39,251 nt of DNA, taken from Micromonospora wenchangensis. Lineage in GTDB: Bacteria; Actinomycetota; Actinomycetes; Mycobacteriales; Micromonosporaceae. The notes under the pieces are model-generated. The model saw nothing but the letters and a program-made list of their open reading frames with translations, was not told the origin of the DNA and ran no database searches. The DNA lies in contig NZ_MZMV01000061.1 in NCBI RefSeq assembly GCF_002210435.1, forward strand, positions 1-39,251, read 5' to 3'. Shown piece after piece: positions 1 to 8,187 of this stretch. Both the position numbers and the translations under genes were made by a program. Each line of letters opens with the position of its first letter. Position 1 is the stretch's first letter.

Positions 1-13
1 CCCGCCCGGTCGG

Positions 14-1795
14 TCAGAGGTACTGACCGGTGTTGCTCGCGGTTTCGATGGAACGGCCGGCCTCGGTGCCCTTGCCGCCGGAGACGAGCGTGCGGATGTA
101 GACGATCCGCTCGCCCTTCTTGCCGGAGATCCGGGCCCAGTCGTCCGGGTTGGTGGTGTTGGGGAGGTCCTCGTTCTCCCGGAACTCGTCGACGCAGGCG
201 TCGAGCAGGTGCTGCAACCGCAGCCCCTTGCGTCCGGAGGTGAGGAACTCCTTGATCGCCATCTTCTTGCCCCGGTCGACGATGTTCTGGATCATCGCGC
301 CGGAGTTGAAGTCCTTGAAGTAGAGGACCTCCTTGTCACCGTTGGCGTAGGTGACCTCGAGGAAGCGGTTCTCCTCGGTCTCCGAGTACATCCGCAGGAC
401 GACCGCGTCGATCATGGCCGCGACGGTGGCCTGTGGCTCGCCGCCGTGCTCGGCCAGGTCGTCGGCGTGCAACGGTAGCCCGGCGAGGATGTACTTGGAG
501 AAGATGTCCTTGGCCGCCTCGGCGTCCGGACGCTCGATCTTGATCTTCACGTCGAGCCGGCCGGGGCGCAGGATGGCCGGGTCGATCATGTCCTCCCGGT
601 TGGAGGCACCGATCACGATCACGTTCTCCAGGCCCTCGACGCCGTCGATCTCGCTCAACAGCTGCGGGACGATGGTGTTCTCCACGTCGGAGGAGACGCC
701 GGAGCCACGGGTCCGGAAGATCGAGTCCATCTCGTCGAAGAACACGATGACCGGGGTGCCCTCCCCGGCCTTCTCCCGGGCCCGCTGGAAGATCAGCCGG
801 ATGTGCCGCTCGGTCTCGCCGACGTACTTGTTGAGCAGCTCCGGGCCCTTGATGTTGAGGAAGAAGCTGGTGTGCCGGTCCTTGCCCAGCCGCTCGGCGA
901 TCTTCTTGGCCAGCGAGTTGGCCACCGCCTTGGCGATGAGCGTCTTGCCACAGCCCGGCGGACCGTAGAGCAGGATGCCCTTCGGCGGCCGGAGCTGGTG
1001 CTCCCGGAACAGGTCGGCGTGCAGGAAGGGCAGCTCCACCGCATCGCGGATCTGCTCGATCTGCGACTGGAGGCCGCCGATGTCGGTGTAGTCGACGTCG
1101 GGCACCTCCTCCAGCACCAACTCCTCGACCTCGCTCTTCGGGATCCGCTCGTACGCGTACGCCGAGCGGGGCTCGATCATGAGCGAGTCGCCGGCCCTGA
1201 TCGCGGTGCCGATCAGGGTGTCGGCCAGATGGACGATGCGCTCCTCGTCGGAGTGCGAGACCACCAGCGCCCGGTCACCCGGAGCGCCCTCGGGACCCGC
1301 GAGGATCTCCTTGAGCATCACCACCTCACCGACCCGCTCGTAGCCGAACGCGTCGACGATGTTGAGCGCGTCGTTGAGCAGGACCTCCTGGCCACGCCGC
1401 AACTCCTCGGCGTCCAGCGAGGGTGAGACGGCTACCCGGAGCTTGCGTCCGCCGGTGAAGATGTCCACCGTGCCGTCGTCGTGTCGCGCGAGGAAGACGC
1501 CGTAACCGGACGGCGGCTGTGCCAGCCGGTCGATCTCCTCCTTGAGCGTCACGATCTGCGCGCGAGCCTCCTTGAGGGTGCTCACGAGCCGGTCGTTGTT
1601 CTCGGTGAGCCGCGCCAACTGTGCCTGGGTGGCCGCCAGCCGCTCTTCGAGCTGCCGGACGTGTCGGGGGCTTTCGGTCAACTTGCGCCGCACCAGAGCG
1701 AGTTCCTCCTGAAGGAACGCGACCTGCGTGGAGAGATCGTGGGCCTCCTTCTCCCACCGTGCGGCGCGCGAGTCCGCGTCGTCACTGCGTGCCAC
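14..1795 (-). CDS. arc: Proteasome-associated AAA ATPase ARC/Mpa
   Basis: This is the hexameric ATPase that recognises pupylated proteins, unfolds them and feeds them into the 20S proteasome. The 593-residue product has an N-terminal coiled coil (about 13-95), OB-fold region (about 96-235) and one AAA domain with Walker A GPPGCGKT at 278-285 and Walker B VIVFFDEMD near 349-357. It ends in GQYL, the C-terminal motif with which Mpa/ARC docks on the proteasome alpha ring. The frame is open further upstream, but the GTG at 1795 is chosen because GGAGG lies 7 nt before it and the protein then starts where the family does. The dop, pup and prc genes usually found nearby are not in the window and would lie to the left. 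The family call is secure. Confidence 0.96.
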   Translation of the reverse strand: MARSDDADSRAARWEKEAHDLSTQVAFLQEELALVRRKLTESPRHVRQLEERLAATQAQLARLTENNDRLVSTLKEARAQIVTLKEEIDRLAQPPSGYGVFLARHDDGTVDIFTGGRKLRVAVSPSLDAEELRRGQEVLLNDALNIVDAFGYERVGEVVMLKEILAGPEGAPGDRALVVSHSDEERIVHLADTLIGTAIRAGDSLMIEPRSAYAYERIPKSEVEELVLEEVPDVDYTDIGGLQSQIEQIRDAVELPFLHADLFREHQLRPPKGILLYGPPGCGKTLIAKAVANSLAKKIAERLGKDRHTSFFLNIKGPELLNKYVGETERHIRLIFQRAREKAGEGTPVIVFFDEMDSIFRTRGSGVSSDVENTIVPQLLSEIDGVEGLENVIVIGASNREDMIDPAILRPGRLDVKIKIERPDAEAAKDIFSKYILAGLPLHADDLAEHGGEPQATVAAMIDAVVLRMYSETEENRFLEVTYANGDKEVLYFKDFNSGAMIQNIVDRGKKMAIKEFLTSGRKGLRLQHLLDACVDEFRENEDLPNTTNPDDWARISGKKGERIVYIRTLVSGGKGTEAGRSIETASNTGQYL

Positions 1796-1832
1796 GTCCC
1801 ACCTCCCCGGGGGGCTTGAACGTTCTGCCCTA

Positions 1833-1838
1833 ACACTA
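1833..1838 (-). promoter_or_regulatory. Candidate -10 element for arc
   Basis: On the minus strand TAGTGT fits the actinobacterial TAnnnT -10 pattern and lies about 38 nt upstream of the arc start, leaving room for the GGAGG ribosome binding site. No convincing -35 hexamer is visible. Confidence 0.35.
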
Positions 1839-1943
1839 GCCGCTATGAGGCCGATTCGGTCCCACGCAACGCCCTCGTCACCGAACCTTGATCGCCACGG
1901 GACGCCTGAGGGGCGGGTACGGCCGTTCGGGTACCGTCGTGGA

Positions 1944-1976
1944 GTGGGACGGGAGAACATGGGGGGTGCCGGGTGA
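1944..1976 (+). CDS. Possible leaderless 10-codon leader ORF before the ferredoxin
   Basis: A TACCGT -10-like hexamer (1932-1937) is followed after exactly 6 nt by a GTG, the geometry of a leaderless start. The reading frame encodes VGRENMGGAG and stops at a TGA (1974-1976) that overlaps the ferredoxin GTG start in a GTGA junction. If translated, the short ORF would deliver ribosomes to the ferredoxin start. Alternatively, the GTG is chance and this is simply a 5' leader of about 29 nt. Confidence 0.35.
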   Translation: MGRENMGGAG

Positions 1977-2269
1977 CCGACGTCGCTACCGACCAGTTGC
2001 AGGTCTGGGTGGACCAGGACCTCTGCACGGGTGACGGGCTCTGCGTGCAGTACGCGCCGGAGGTCTTCGAGTTCGACGTCGACGGCCTGGCGTACGTCAA
2101 GGGCGTCGACGGCGAGCTGCGGCTCGCCCCCGGCAGCCGGGTCGACGTGCCGGAACACCTGCGGCTGGAAGTGATCGACTCCGCGAAGGAGTGCCCGGGT
2201 GAGTGCATCCACGTGGTGCGCGGCAGCGACGGCGTCGAGGTCGCCGGCCCCGAGGCCGAGGACGACTGA
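1973..2269 (+). CDS. Small single-cluster ferredoxin ([3Fe-4S] or [4Fe-4S])
   Basis: A 98-residue acidic electron carrier. Its pattern is C18-x2-D21-x2-C24 ... C74-P, the layout of the bacterial ferredoxins that serve P450s, where Asp replaces the second Cys of a 4Fe-4S motif and a [3Fe-4S] cluster usually results. An additional Cys78 follows in CPGEC, so four cysteines are present in all. The GTG start has a G-rich stretch (1961-1966) at suitable distance and overlaps the stop of a possible 10-codon leader ORF. It sits divergent to arc; as far as I recall, a ferredoxin gene beside the proteasome ATPase is common in actinobacteria. Its redox partner cannot be told from the sequence. Confidence 0.9.
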   Translation: MTDVATDQLQVWVDQDLCTGDGLCVQYAPEVFEFDVDGLAYVKGVDGELRLAPGSRVDVPEHLRLEVIDSAKECPGECIHVVRGSDGVEVAGPEAEDD

Positions 2270-2320
2270 CCGCCCCCGGGCCGGGGTCGCCCCGGCGTGG
2301 CCCACGGCCCGGTCGCGGTG

Positions 2321-2893
2321 CTACAGCAGCGGACGGCCGACCACCGAGGCGACCAGCCGGGCGAACTCCTCCAGCCGGGCGATCTGGCCGGCCCCGCCGT
2401 CGTCGAGGGTCTTGCCGAAGCGCAGCGCGTCGTGCCGGGGCGCGCCGACCATCTCGTCGCCGGGCGGGGCCTCGTCCAGCGAGGTGAGCAGCAGGTAGAC
2501 GTCGATGCTGTCCACCCGCACCTCGCCGTTCTCGGCCCGGGTGAGCCGCCGCCGGCAACCCACCTCGGTGACCGTGGAGACCGGCACCACCCGCAGCGAC
2601 GACGTCATCGACCCGGGCGGCCCCTCCCCCGGCGGCACGTCCTCGCCGTGCCAGAGCACCAGCCGGCTGCCGTCGCAGACGACCACCTCCTGCCACACCC
2701 CGTTGACCTCGTTGACGAAGCGTTCCAGGGTGAAGCCGAGCACCGAGGCGCCCCGCAGCACCCCGCCGAGCGCCTCCAGGGCGATGTCCGGGTCACGCAG
2801 GTAGGCCCGCGCCGCCGACTCCAGGTCCTGGTACGGCGACCAGTCGGGGAACACGGCCGGCAGCTCACCGCCGCCGAAGCCCGGCCGGCTCAT
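2321..2893 (-). CDS. Conserved actinobacterial hypothetical protein
   Basis: A soluble protein of 190 residues with no signal peptide, membrane segment or catalytic motif that I recognise. The composition is normal for a folded protein: an N-terminal part with GFTLERFVNEVNGVW, then beta-rich stretches (EVVVCDGSRLVLWHG, SLRVVPVSTVTEVGCRR, VDSIDVYLLLTSLD). The ATG at 2893 is chosen because GGGGAG lies about 5 nt upstream; a GTG at 2899 is the alternative. It follows trmI on the same strand after about 80 nt and is probably transcribed with the trmI/M50 pair. I cannot assign a function. Confidence 0.8.
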   Translation of the reverse strand: MSRPGFGGGELPAVFPDWSPYQDLESAARAYLRDPDIALEALGGVLRGASVLGFTLERFVNEVNGVWQEVVVCDGSRLVLWHGEDVPPGEGPPGSMTSSLRVVPVSTVTEVGCRRRLTRAENGEVRVDSIDVYLLLTSLDEAPPGDEMVGAPRHDALRFGKTLDDGGAGQIARLEEFARLVASVVGRPLL

Positions 2894-2974
2894 GCGCACT
2901 CCCCGCGGTCACACCGTCGGCCCGCACCGGCCGTCGGGTTCTGCCCGTTCACGCCCAGCTGCTCCGATCCGCCG

Positions 2975-3997
2975 TCACGGCCGGTCCTGCCCGTCGGCTC
3001 CGGCGGCCGACGCGGCGGCGGCGGCCTGCGCCGCCGCCTCCCGGGCCGCCGCCGCCTCCCGCAGCGCCTGCTTGCGTTCGGCGTACGCCTCCGCGCCCTT
3101 GCTGGGCTTGCGGCGGCGCGGCGGCGCGGTGACGCCCGGAGCGAGCTTACGCGCGGAGACCAGGAACGCGGTGTGCGCGATCATCCGGTGGTCGGGCCGG
3201 ACCGCGAGCCCCTCGGCGTGCCAGTCGCGCACCAGCGACTCCCAGGCCCGTGGCTCGGTCCAGCCGCCCCGCTCGCGCAGCGCCTCGACCAGCTCGGACA
3301 GCTGCGGGGTGGTCGCCACGTAGCCGATGAACACGCCGCCGGGCAGCAGTGCCCGCTCGACCATGTCGAGGGTCTCCCACGGGGTGAGCATGTCCAGGAT
3401 GATCCGGTCGAAACCGGTCTCCGGGCAGTCGGCGACGTCGCCGACGTGCAACCGCCAGGCCGGGTGCGGCGCGCCGAAGAACGCCTCCACGTTGCGCCTG
3501 GCGATCTGGGCGAAGTCGTCGCGCACCTCGTAGGAGTGCAGCTCACCGCCGGTGCCGACGGCGCGCAGCAGGGAACAGCTCAGCGCCCCGGAGCCGGCGC
3601 CGGCCTCCAGCACCTTGGCCCCGGGGAAGATGTCGCCCATGGCGACGATCTGCGCCGAGTCCTTCGGATAGATCACCTGGGCGCCGCGCGGCATGGACAG
3701 CACGTAGTCCGACAGCAGCGGACGCAGCGCCAGGAACGCCGTCCCGCCGCCGGCGGTGCTGACCACGCTGCCGTCGGGCTGCCCGATCAGCGCGTCGTGC
3801 GCCAGGATGCCCCGGTGGGTGTGGAACTCCTTGCCGTGCTCCAGGGTGACGGTGTGCATCCTCCCCTTGGGATCGGTCAACTGCACCCGGTCGCCGGGAC
3901 GGAACGGACCCCGGTGCACCGGGGGGAGTTCCGCGACGGCGGTGGACGTGGGTGTGCCGTCGGGGGCCGGGAGGGTGGGGGGATGTGCTGCGGTCAC
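2975..3997 (-). CDS. trmI: tRNA (adenine(58)-N1)-methyltransferase TrmI
   Basis: SAM-dependent enzyme that makes m1A58 in the T-loop of tRNAs. The 340-residue product has an N-terminal beta domain (FRPGDRVQLTDPKGR, 32-46), the TrmI family segment RPLLSDYVLSMPRGAQVIYPKD, SAM motif I VLEAGAGSGALS at 129-140, and the motif DRIILDMLTPWE. The last 45 residues are an Ala/Lys/Arg-rich tail, likely disordered. The GTG start at 3997 forms a GTGA overlap with the stop of the M50 protease gene upstream, so the two are probably translationally coupled; GGAAG lies 8 nt before it. The frame is open upstream, but that extension would overlap the protease gene. Co-location with proteasome genes is typical in actinobacteria. 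Confidence 0.94.
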   Translation of the reverse strand: MTAAHPPTLPAPDGTPTSTAVAELPPVHRGPFRPGDRVQLTDPKGRMHTVTLEHGKEFHTHRGILAHDALIGQPDGSVVSTAGGGTAFLALRPLLSDYVLSMPRGAQVIYPKDSAQIVAMGDIFPGAKVLEAGAGSGALSCSLLRAVGTGGELHSYEVRDDFAQIARRNVEAFFGAPHPAWRLHVGDVADCPETGFDRIILDMLTPWETLDMVERALLPGGVFIGYVATTPQLSELVEALRERGGWTEPRAWESLVRDWHAEGLAVRPDHRMIAHTAFLVSARKLAPGVTAPPRRRKPSKGAEAYAERKQALREAAAAREAAAQAAAAASAAGADGQDRP

Positions 3998-5142
3998 CTG
4001 TTCATCTTCCGTGTGGGTTCGAGGACCTGGGCGAGATCCGCGATGTGCAGAACGCCGACCACATCTTCGCCTGACGTCACCACGTACCGCGCGCCCGGGT
4101 GGGCCTGCACGGCCGCCATCAGCCGTTCGCCGTCCAGACCGAGCGGCACCGCCGGCAGCGCGGCCAGCGGCCGGGCCACCGCGTCCACCCCCAACCAGGG
4201 CCGCCGGCCCACCGGTACGGCGTCCGCCGCCGCCGGGTCGACCAGGGCGACCGGCCGGCCCGCGCCGTCCACGACCAGCACGGCGGACCCGGGTGGCCCC
4301 TGCTCGGCGTGCCGGCGCTGCGCCTCGGAAAGCGGCGTGCCGGTGGGGACGGCGACGACCGGGCGGGCCAGCCGGTCCAGGTCGAGCAGCGGCACCCGGC
4401 GGCTGATCCGGGCGTACCGGATCGACTGGCCCGCGCCCCGCCAGAGGGTGACCGCGACCAGCAGCATCAGCGGCAACGCCAGCGGCACCAGCACCCGTTC
4501 GACGGTGAGCAGCACGACCAGCCCGGCGGTGCCCACCGCGACGGCCCGCCCGACCCAGCCGGCGACCTCGGTGGCCCGGTGCCGGTCGCGGGTGATCCGC
4601 CACAGCACGGCACGCAGCGCCCGGCCGCCGTCCAGGGGCAGGCCGGGCAGCACGTTGAACACGGCGACGATGACGTTGCTCAACGCCAGTTGCAGGGCGA
4701 GCTGGTGGGCCAGGGTGTGGTCGGGGGTGGCCAGGGTGGCGGCCACGGCGAGCCCGCCGAGCAGCGCCGAGACGGCCGGGCCGGCCAGCGAGACCAGCAG
4801 CTCCACCCGGGGGGTGGGGGCGTCCCGGTCCATCTCGGTGTAGCCGCCGAGCAGTTCCAGGGTGATCCCGCGCACACCGATGCCGTGGCGGCGGGCGGTC
4901 AGCGCGTGCCCCAGCTCGTGCAGCAGGACCGAGCCGAGCAGCGACACCACGAAGCCGAGGCCGATCAGGTAGCCGCCGAGCGGGGACAGGCCGAGCCGGT
5001 CCTGGGCGAACTCGGCGTAGGTGACGGTCACCAGCAGGGTGAGCAGCAGCATCGACACGTTGAGGTGCAGCGGCACCCCGAACACCCGGCCGACGGTCAG
5101 GCCGCTGCGGGGCCGACGCGGCGGGCGGGGACGGGACTCCAC
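3994..5142 (-). CDS. Site-2-type M50 membrane zinc metalloprotease with CBS region
   Basis: A multi-pass intramembrane protease of the S2P/SpoIVFB class. From the GTG at 5142 it has 382 residues. The zinc motif HELGH lies at 75-79 inside a hydrophobic segment and the third ligand motif NVLPGLPLDGGR at 163-174; about six membrane segments can be picked out. Residues from about 250 onward resemble a pair of CBS domains, a common regulatory add-on in this family. An in-frame ATG at 5172 lacks a ribosome binding site and would place a promoter inside the gene. The GTG at 5142 lies 7 nt after a TAGCAT -10-like hexamer and is therefore proposed as a leaderless start. The substrate is unknown. Confidence 0.9.
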   Translation of the reverse strand: MESRPRPPRRPRSGLTVGRVFGVPLHLNVSMLLLTLLVTVTYAEFAQDRLGLSPLGGYLIGLGFVVSLLGSVLLHELGHALTARRHGIGVRGITLELLGGYTEMDRDAPTPRVELLVSLAGPAVSALLGGLAVAATLATPDHTLAHQLALQLALSNVIVAVFNVLPGLPLDGGRALRAVLWRITRDRHRATEVAGWVGRAVAVGTAGLVVLLTVERVLVPLALPLMLLVAVTLWRGAGQSIRYARISRRVPLLDLDRLARPVVAVPTGTPLSEAQRRHAEQGPPGSAVLVVDGAGRPVALVDPAAADAVPVGRRPWLGVDAVARPLAALPAVPLGLDGERLMAAVQAHPGARYVVTSGEDVVGVLHIADLAQVLEPTRKMNR

Positions 5143-5149
5143 CGCCCCG

Positions 5150-5155
5150 ATGCTA
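5150..5155 (-). promoter_or_regulatory. -10 element for a leaderless M50 protease mRNA
   Basis: TAGCAT on the minus strand matches TAnnnT and is separated from the GTG at 5142 by exactly 7 nt, so the transcription start would coincide with the start codon. No strong -35 is visible. Confidence 0.5.
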
Positions 5156-5212
5156 CGCGTCGACCCGATCATGCCCCGGTGCGGCGAGCACGGCCCTGTC
5201 AGACCGGTGTCC

Positions 5213-5218
5213 TAACCT
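5213..5218 (+). promoter_or_regulatory. -10 element for a leaderless RecB-like mRNA
   Basis: TAACCT (TAnnnT) ends 7 nt before the ATG at 5226, and no ribosome binding site fits, so the transcript is probably leaderless. It is back to back with the M50 promoter, only about 60 nt away. Confidence 0.55.
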
Positions 5219-5225
5219 TCGGGGC

Positions 5226-6137
5226 ATGACGGCGGAACCGGTGATCGACCAGCAGCATCCTCCGGCGGCGCTGCCCGCCACGGTCCGGGCCTCGCTGTCG
5301 CCGTCGCGGGCGGCCGACTTCAAGACCTGCCCGTTGCTCTACCGGTTCCGCAGCATCGACCGGCTGCCCGAGCGGCCCAGCGTCGAGCAGGCCCGGGGCA
5401 CCCTGGTGCACGCGGTGCTGGAGCGGTTGTTCGACCTGCCGGCGGGCGGGCGCACCCCGCAGGCCGCCGGTGACCTGGTCGGCCCGCAGTGGGACCGGCT
5501 GGTCACCGAGCAGCCCGAGCTGGCCGGCCTGTTCGACCCGGGCGACGAGCCGGGCACCGCCGAGTTCCTCCGGTCGGCGGCGGCGCTGCTGGAGGGTTAC
5601 TTCGCGGTGGAGGACCCGCGCCGGCTGGAGCCCGCCGAGCGGGAGAGCCTGATCTCCGCGGTGGTCGACGACGAGCTGCTCATCCGGGGTTACCTCGACC
5701 GGCTCGACGTGGCCCCCGACGGGGCGCTGCGGGTGGTCGACTACAAGACCGGCGGCGCGCCGCGGGAGGCGTTCGAGGCGCGGGCGCTGTTCCAGTTGAA
5801 GTTCTACGCGCTGGTGCTGTGGCGCACCCGGGGTGTGGTGCCGCGGGTGTTGCGCCTGCTCTACCTCAAGGACGCCGAGGTCTGCGACTACTCCCCCGAC
5901 GCCGACGAGCTGCTGCGGTTCGAGCGGACGGTGGTGGCGCTCTGGCAGGCCATCGAGCAGGCCACCGCGCGGCAGGATTTCCGGCCCCGGCCGAGCCGGC
6001 TCTGCGACTGGTGCAACCACCAGGCGCACTGCCCGGCCTTCGGCGGCACCCCGCCGCCGTTTCCCGAGCGAGCCGGGGCGGCCGACCCGTTGCGCGACGC
6101 CCGGTCCCGGCCGGCCACCCCGGGGGCCGACGAGTAG
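5226..6137 (+). CDS. RecB-family PD-(D/E)XK nuclease with probable Fe-S cluster
   Basis: A stand-alone nuclease of 303 residues in the Cas4/AddB/RecB nuclease family. Visible nuclease residues are His62 (LVHAVLE), Asp158 in RGYLDRLD and the core VVDYKTG at 171-176 (Asp172, Lys174), followed by a conserved QLKFYAL segment. Four cysteines, Cys35 and the C-terminal trio C260-x2-C263-x5-C269, have the spacing of the iron-sulfur staple that holds this fold together in AddB and Cas4. No helicase domain is present. The ATG has no Shine-Dalgarno sequence but lies 7 nt after TAACCT. A role in DNA repair is inferred from the family; no CRISPR genes are nearby, so a Cas4 role is not supported. Confidence 0.92.
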   Translation: MTAEPVIDQQHPPAALPATVRASLSPSRAADFKTCPLLYRFRSIDRLPERPSVEQARGTLVHAVLERLFDLPAGGRTPQAAGDLVGPQWDRLVTEQPELAGLFDPGDEPGTAEFLRSAAALLEGYFAVEDPRRLEPAERESLISAVVDDELLIRGYLDRLDVAPDGALRVVDYKTGGAPREAFEARALFQLKFYALVLWRTRGVVPRVLRLLYLKDAEVCDYSPDADELLRFERTVVALWQAIEQATARQDFRPRPSRLCDWCNHQAHCPAFGGTPPPFPERAGAADPLRDARSRPATPGADE

Positions 6138-6229
6138 CGTCCGCGGCCCGCACCGGGTGGAGATCGGCTCATCCGTGAGGAGGAGACGAGGTTCACCGTC
6201 GGCGACGACCGGACGCCCCGGCGGGCGGC

Positions 6230-6235
6230 TAGCGT
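6230..6235 (+). promoter_or_regulatory. -10 element for a leaderless histidine kinase mRNA
   Basis: TAGCGT ends 6 nt before the ATG at 6242, again the leaderless geometry. No ribosome binding site precedes this ATG. Confidence 0.5.
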
Positions 6236-6241
6236 CGCGGT

Positions 6242-7435
6242 ATGACCGAGGGACCCGAGCGGTGGTGGGTGCGCCGGCCGCTGGCCGGTGACGCCCTGTT
6301 CGCCGCCGCGCTGGTGCTGGTCGAGGTCGCCTTCGTCCTGCTCACCCCGCGCGAGTTCTGGCCCCGGCAGTTGTCGTCCGCGCTGGCCTGGAGCGCGTTG
6401 TGCGCGGCACCGGTGGCGCTGCGCCGGGCCGCCCCGTGGCCGGCGGTGGGGGCGGCGCTGGCGACCCTGGCCGTGCCGGCGGTGCTCGGGCACGCCCCGA
6501 CCACGCAGAGCCTGACGTTCCTGGTGCTGACGTACACGGTGGCGGTGCACCGGACGGTGCTCCCGGCGGTGGCCGCCACGGTGCTGCTCTGGGTGCCGGT
6601 GGCCGCCCTCAACGTGTTCACGCCGCTGGACACCGGGCTCGACGTCGGGCCGGCGTACCTGGTGCTCAACAACCTGCTCACCGCCCTGCTCGCCTACGCG
6701 GTGGGGCGGGCGGTGCGGGCCCGGCGCACCTCGCTGCGGGCGCTGCGGGAGCGGGCCCGGGCGGCCGAGGACAACCAGCGGGCGCTGGCCGAGCAGGCGG
6801 TGGCCGACGAACGGCGACGGATCGCCCGGGAGCTGCACGACGTGGTCGCCCACCACGTCAGCGTGATGGGGGTGCTGGCCACCGGGGCCCGGCGGGTGCT
6901 GCACCGGGACCTGGCCGCCGCCGACGAGGCCATCGCCACCATCGAGGACACCAGCCGGGTCACCCTGCGGGAGATGCGCCGGCTGCTGGACGTGCTGCGC
7001 ACCGACGCGGAGCCCGCCGCCGACCTCACCCCGCAGCCCGGCCTGGCCGGCATCACCGCGCTGGTGGAGCAGGTACGCGAGGCGGGGCTACCGGTCGTCC
7101 TGGAGGTCGCCGACCCGGTGCCGACGGTCGACGAGGGCGTCTCGCTGACGGTGTACCGGATCGCCCAGGAGGCGTTGACCAACGCGCTCAAGCACGCCGG
7201 GACGGCCACCGCGACGGTCCGGCTGGGCGTCGACGAGGGTGGCCTGACCGTGGAGGTCACCGACACGGGGCGGGGGCCGGAGCCGGGACCCGACCGGATC
7301 GGGCACGGATTGGTCGGCATGCGCGAACGGGTGGCCCTCTACGGTGGAACACTGCGGATCGGGCCACGGCCCGGTGGCGGCTTCCGGGTGTACGCGAGAA
7401 TTCCGGTGGAACCGGCCGGGACGGTCCCGGCGTGA
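6242..7435 (+). CDS. NarL-class sensor histidine kinase
   Basis: Membrane sensor kinase of 397 residues. About five hydrophobic segments fill residues 17-155 with no large extracellular domain, so it may sense membrane stress or a lipophilic compound. The HisKA_3 dimerisation domain carries the phospho-acceptor His199 in RRRIARELHDVVAHH (191-205), followed by a HATPase_c domain with the N-box ALTNALKHAG and the G-box GHGLVGMRERV. The cognate response regulator starts 20 nt downstream in the same operon. A MacB-type ABC exporter follows, the usual arrangement for drug- or peptide-responsive systems in actinobacteria. Confidence 0.94.
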   Translation: MTEGPERWWVRRPLAGDALFAAALVLVEVAFVLLTPREFWPRQLSSALAWSALCAAPVALRRAAPWPAVGAALATLAVPAVLGHAPTTQSLTFLVLTYTVAVHRTVLPAVAATVLLWVPVAALNVFTPLDTGLDVGPAYLVLNNLLTALLAYAVGRAVRARRTSLRALRERARAAEDNQRALAEQAVADERRRIARELHDVVAHHVSVMGVLATGARRVLHRDLAAADEAIATIEDTSRVTLREMRRLLDVLRTDAEPAADLTPQPGLAGITALVEQVREAGLPVVLEVADPVPTVDEGVSLTVYRIAQEALTNALKHAGTATATVRLGVDEGGLTVEVTDTGRGPEPGPDRIGHGLVGMRERVALYGGTLRIGPRPGGGFRVYARIPVEPAGTVPA

Positions 7436-7455
7436 CGGGGGAACGGGGACAGCAG

Positions 7456-8187
7456 ATGGGCCAGACGTACGGCAGCCCCCCGTCGTCCGCGCCGGACGGA
7501 CGGGCCACCGGGCACCCGCCGGGGCGGCCGGTGCGGATCCTGCTCGCCGACGACCAGCCGTTGCTGCGCACCGGGTTCCGGATGGTGCTGGGCACCGAGG
7601 ACGACCTGGACATCGTCGCCGAGGCCGGGGACGGGCAGGAGGCGGTGGAGCTGTCCCGGCGGCTGCTGCCCGACGTGGTGCTGATGGACATCCGGATGCC
7701 CCGGATGGACGGGGTGGCCGCGACCCGGGCGATCGTCGAGGCCCGGTTGCCGGTGCGGGTGCTCATCCTCACCACCTTCGACCTCGACGAGTACGTGGTG
7801 GGGGCGTTGCGGGCCGGGGCGAGCGGCTTCCTGGCCAAGGACGTGCCGGCCGACGACCTGGTCACCGCCATCCGGACGGTGGCCGCCGGGGAGGCGGTGG
7901 TGGCGCCGCGCATCCTCAGGCGGCTGCTGGACCGGTTCGCCACCGTGCTGCCCGACCCGGCGGCGAGCCCACCGAAGGCGCTGGGCACGTTGACCGAACG
8001 GGAACGGGAGGTGCTCGTCCAGGTGGCCCGGGGGTTGTCCAACGCGGAGATCGCCGCCGCGCTGTCGGTCAGCGAGACGACGATCAAGACGCACGTCGGG
8101 CACGTGCTGACCAAGCTGCGGCTGCGCGACCGGGTGCAGGCCGTGGTGCTGGCGTACGAGTCGGGGCTGGTCCGCCCCAAGGCGTAG
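7456..8187 (+). CDS. NarL/LuxR-type response regulator
   Basis: DNA-binding partner of the kinase just upstream, 243 residues. After a flexible N-terminus of about 24 residues comes the receiver domain with acidic pair Asp32/Asp33, phosphorylation site Asp78 (LMDIRMP), Thr106 and Lys128 (FLAKD). The C-terminal LuxR helix-turn-helix begins LTEREREVLVQVARG and includes SVSETTIKTHVGHVLTKL. The ATG at 7456 is preceded by GGGGA; an in-frame GTG at 7432 overlapping the kinase stop (GTGA) is possible. Its most likely target is the palindrome at 8369-8390 in front of the ABC transporter genes (inference). Confidence 0.94.
   Translation: MGQTYGSPPSSAPDGRATGHPPGRPVRILLADDQPLLRTGFRMVLGTEDDLDIVAEAGDGQEAVELSRRLLPDVVLMDIRMPRMDGVAATRAIVEARLPVRVLILTTFDLDEYVVGALRAGASGFLAKDVPADDLVTAIRTVAAGEAVVAPRILRRLLDRFATVLPDPAASPPKALGTLTEREREVLVQVARGLSNAEIAAALSVSETTIKTHVGHVLTKLRLRDRVQAVVLAYESGLVRPKA

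Noticed and set aside
2297..4843. 848-codon plus-strand open frame across trmI and the M50 gene
   Set aside because: Antisense shadow; composition is low-complexity and it crosses three convincing minus-strand genes.
5226..6137. RecB-like nuclease as a Cas4 or part of a defence island
   Set aside because: No CRISPR repeats, cas genes or other defence genes nearby; the context is a conserved housekeeping block.
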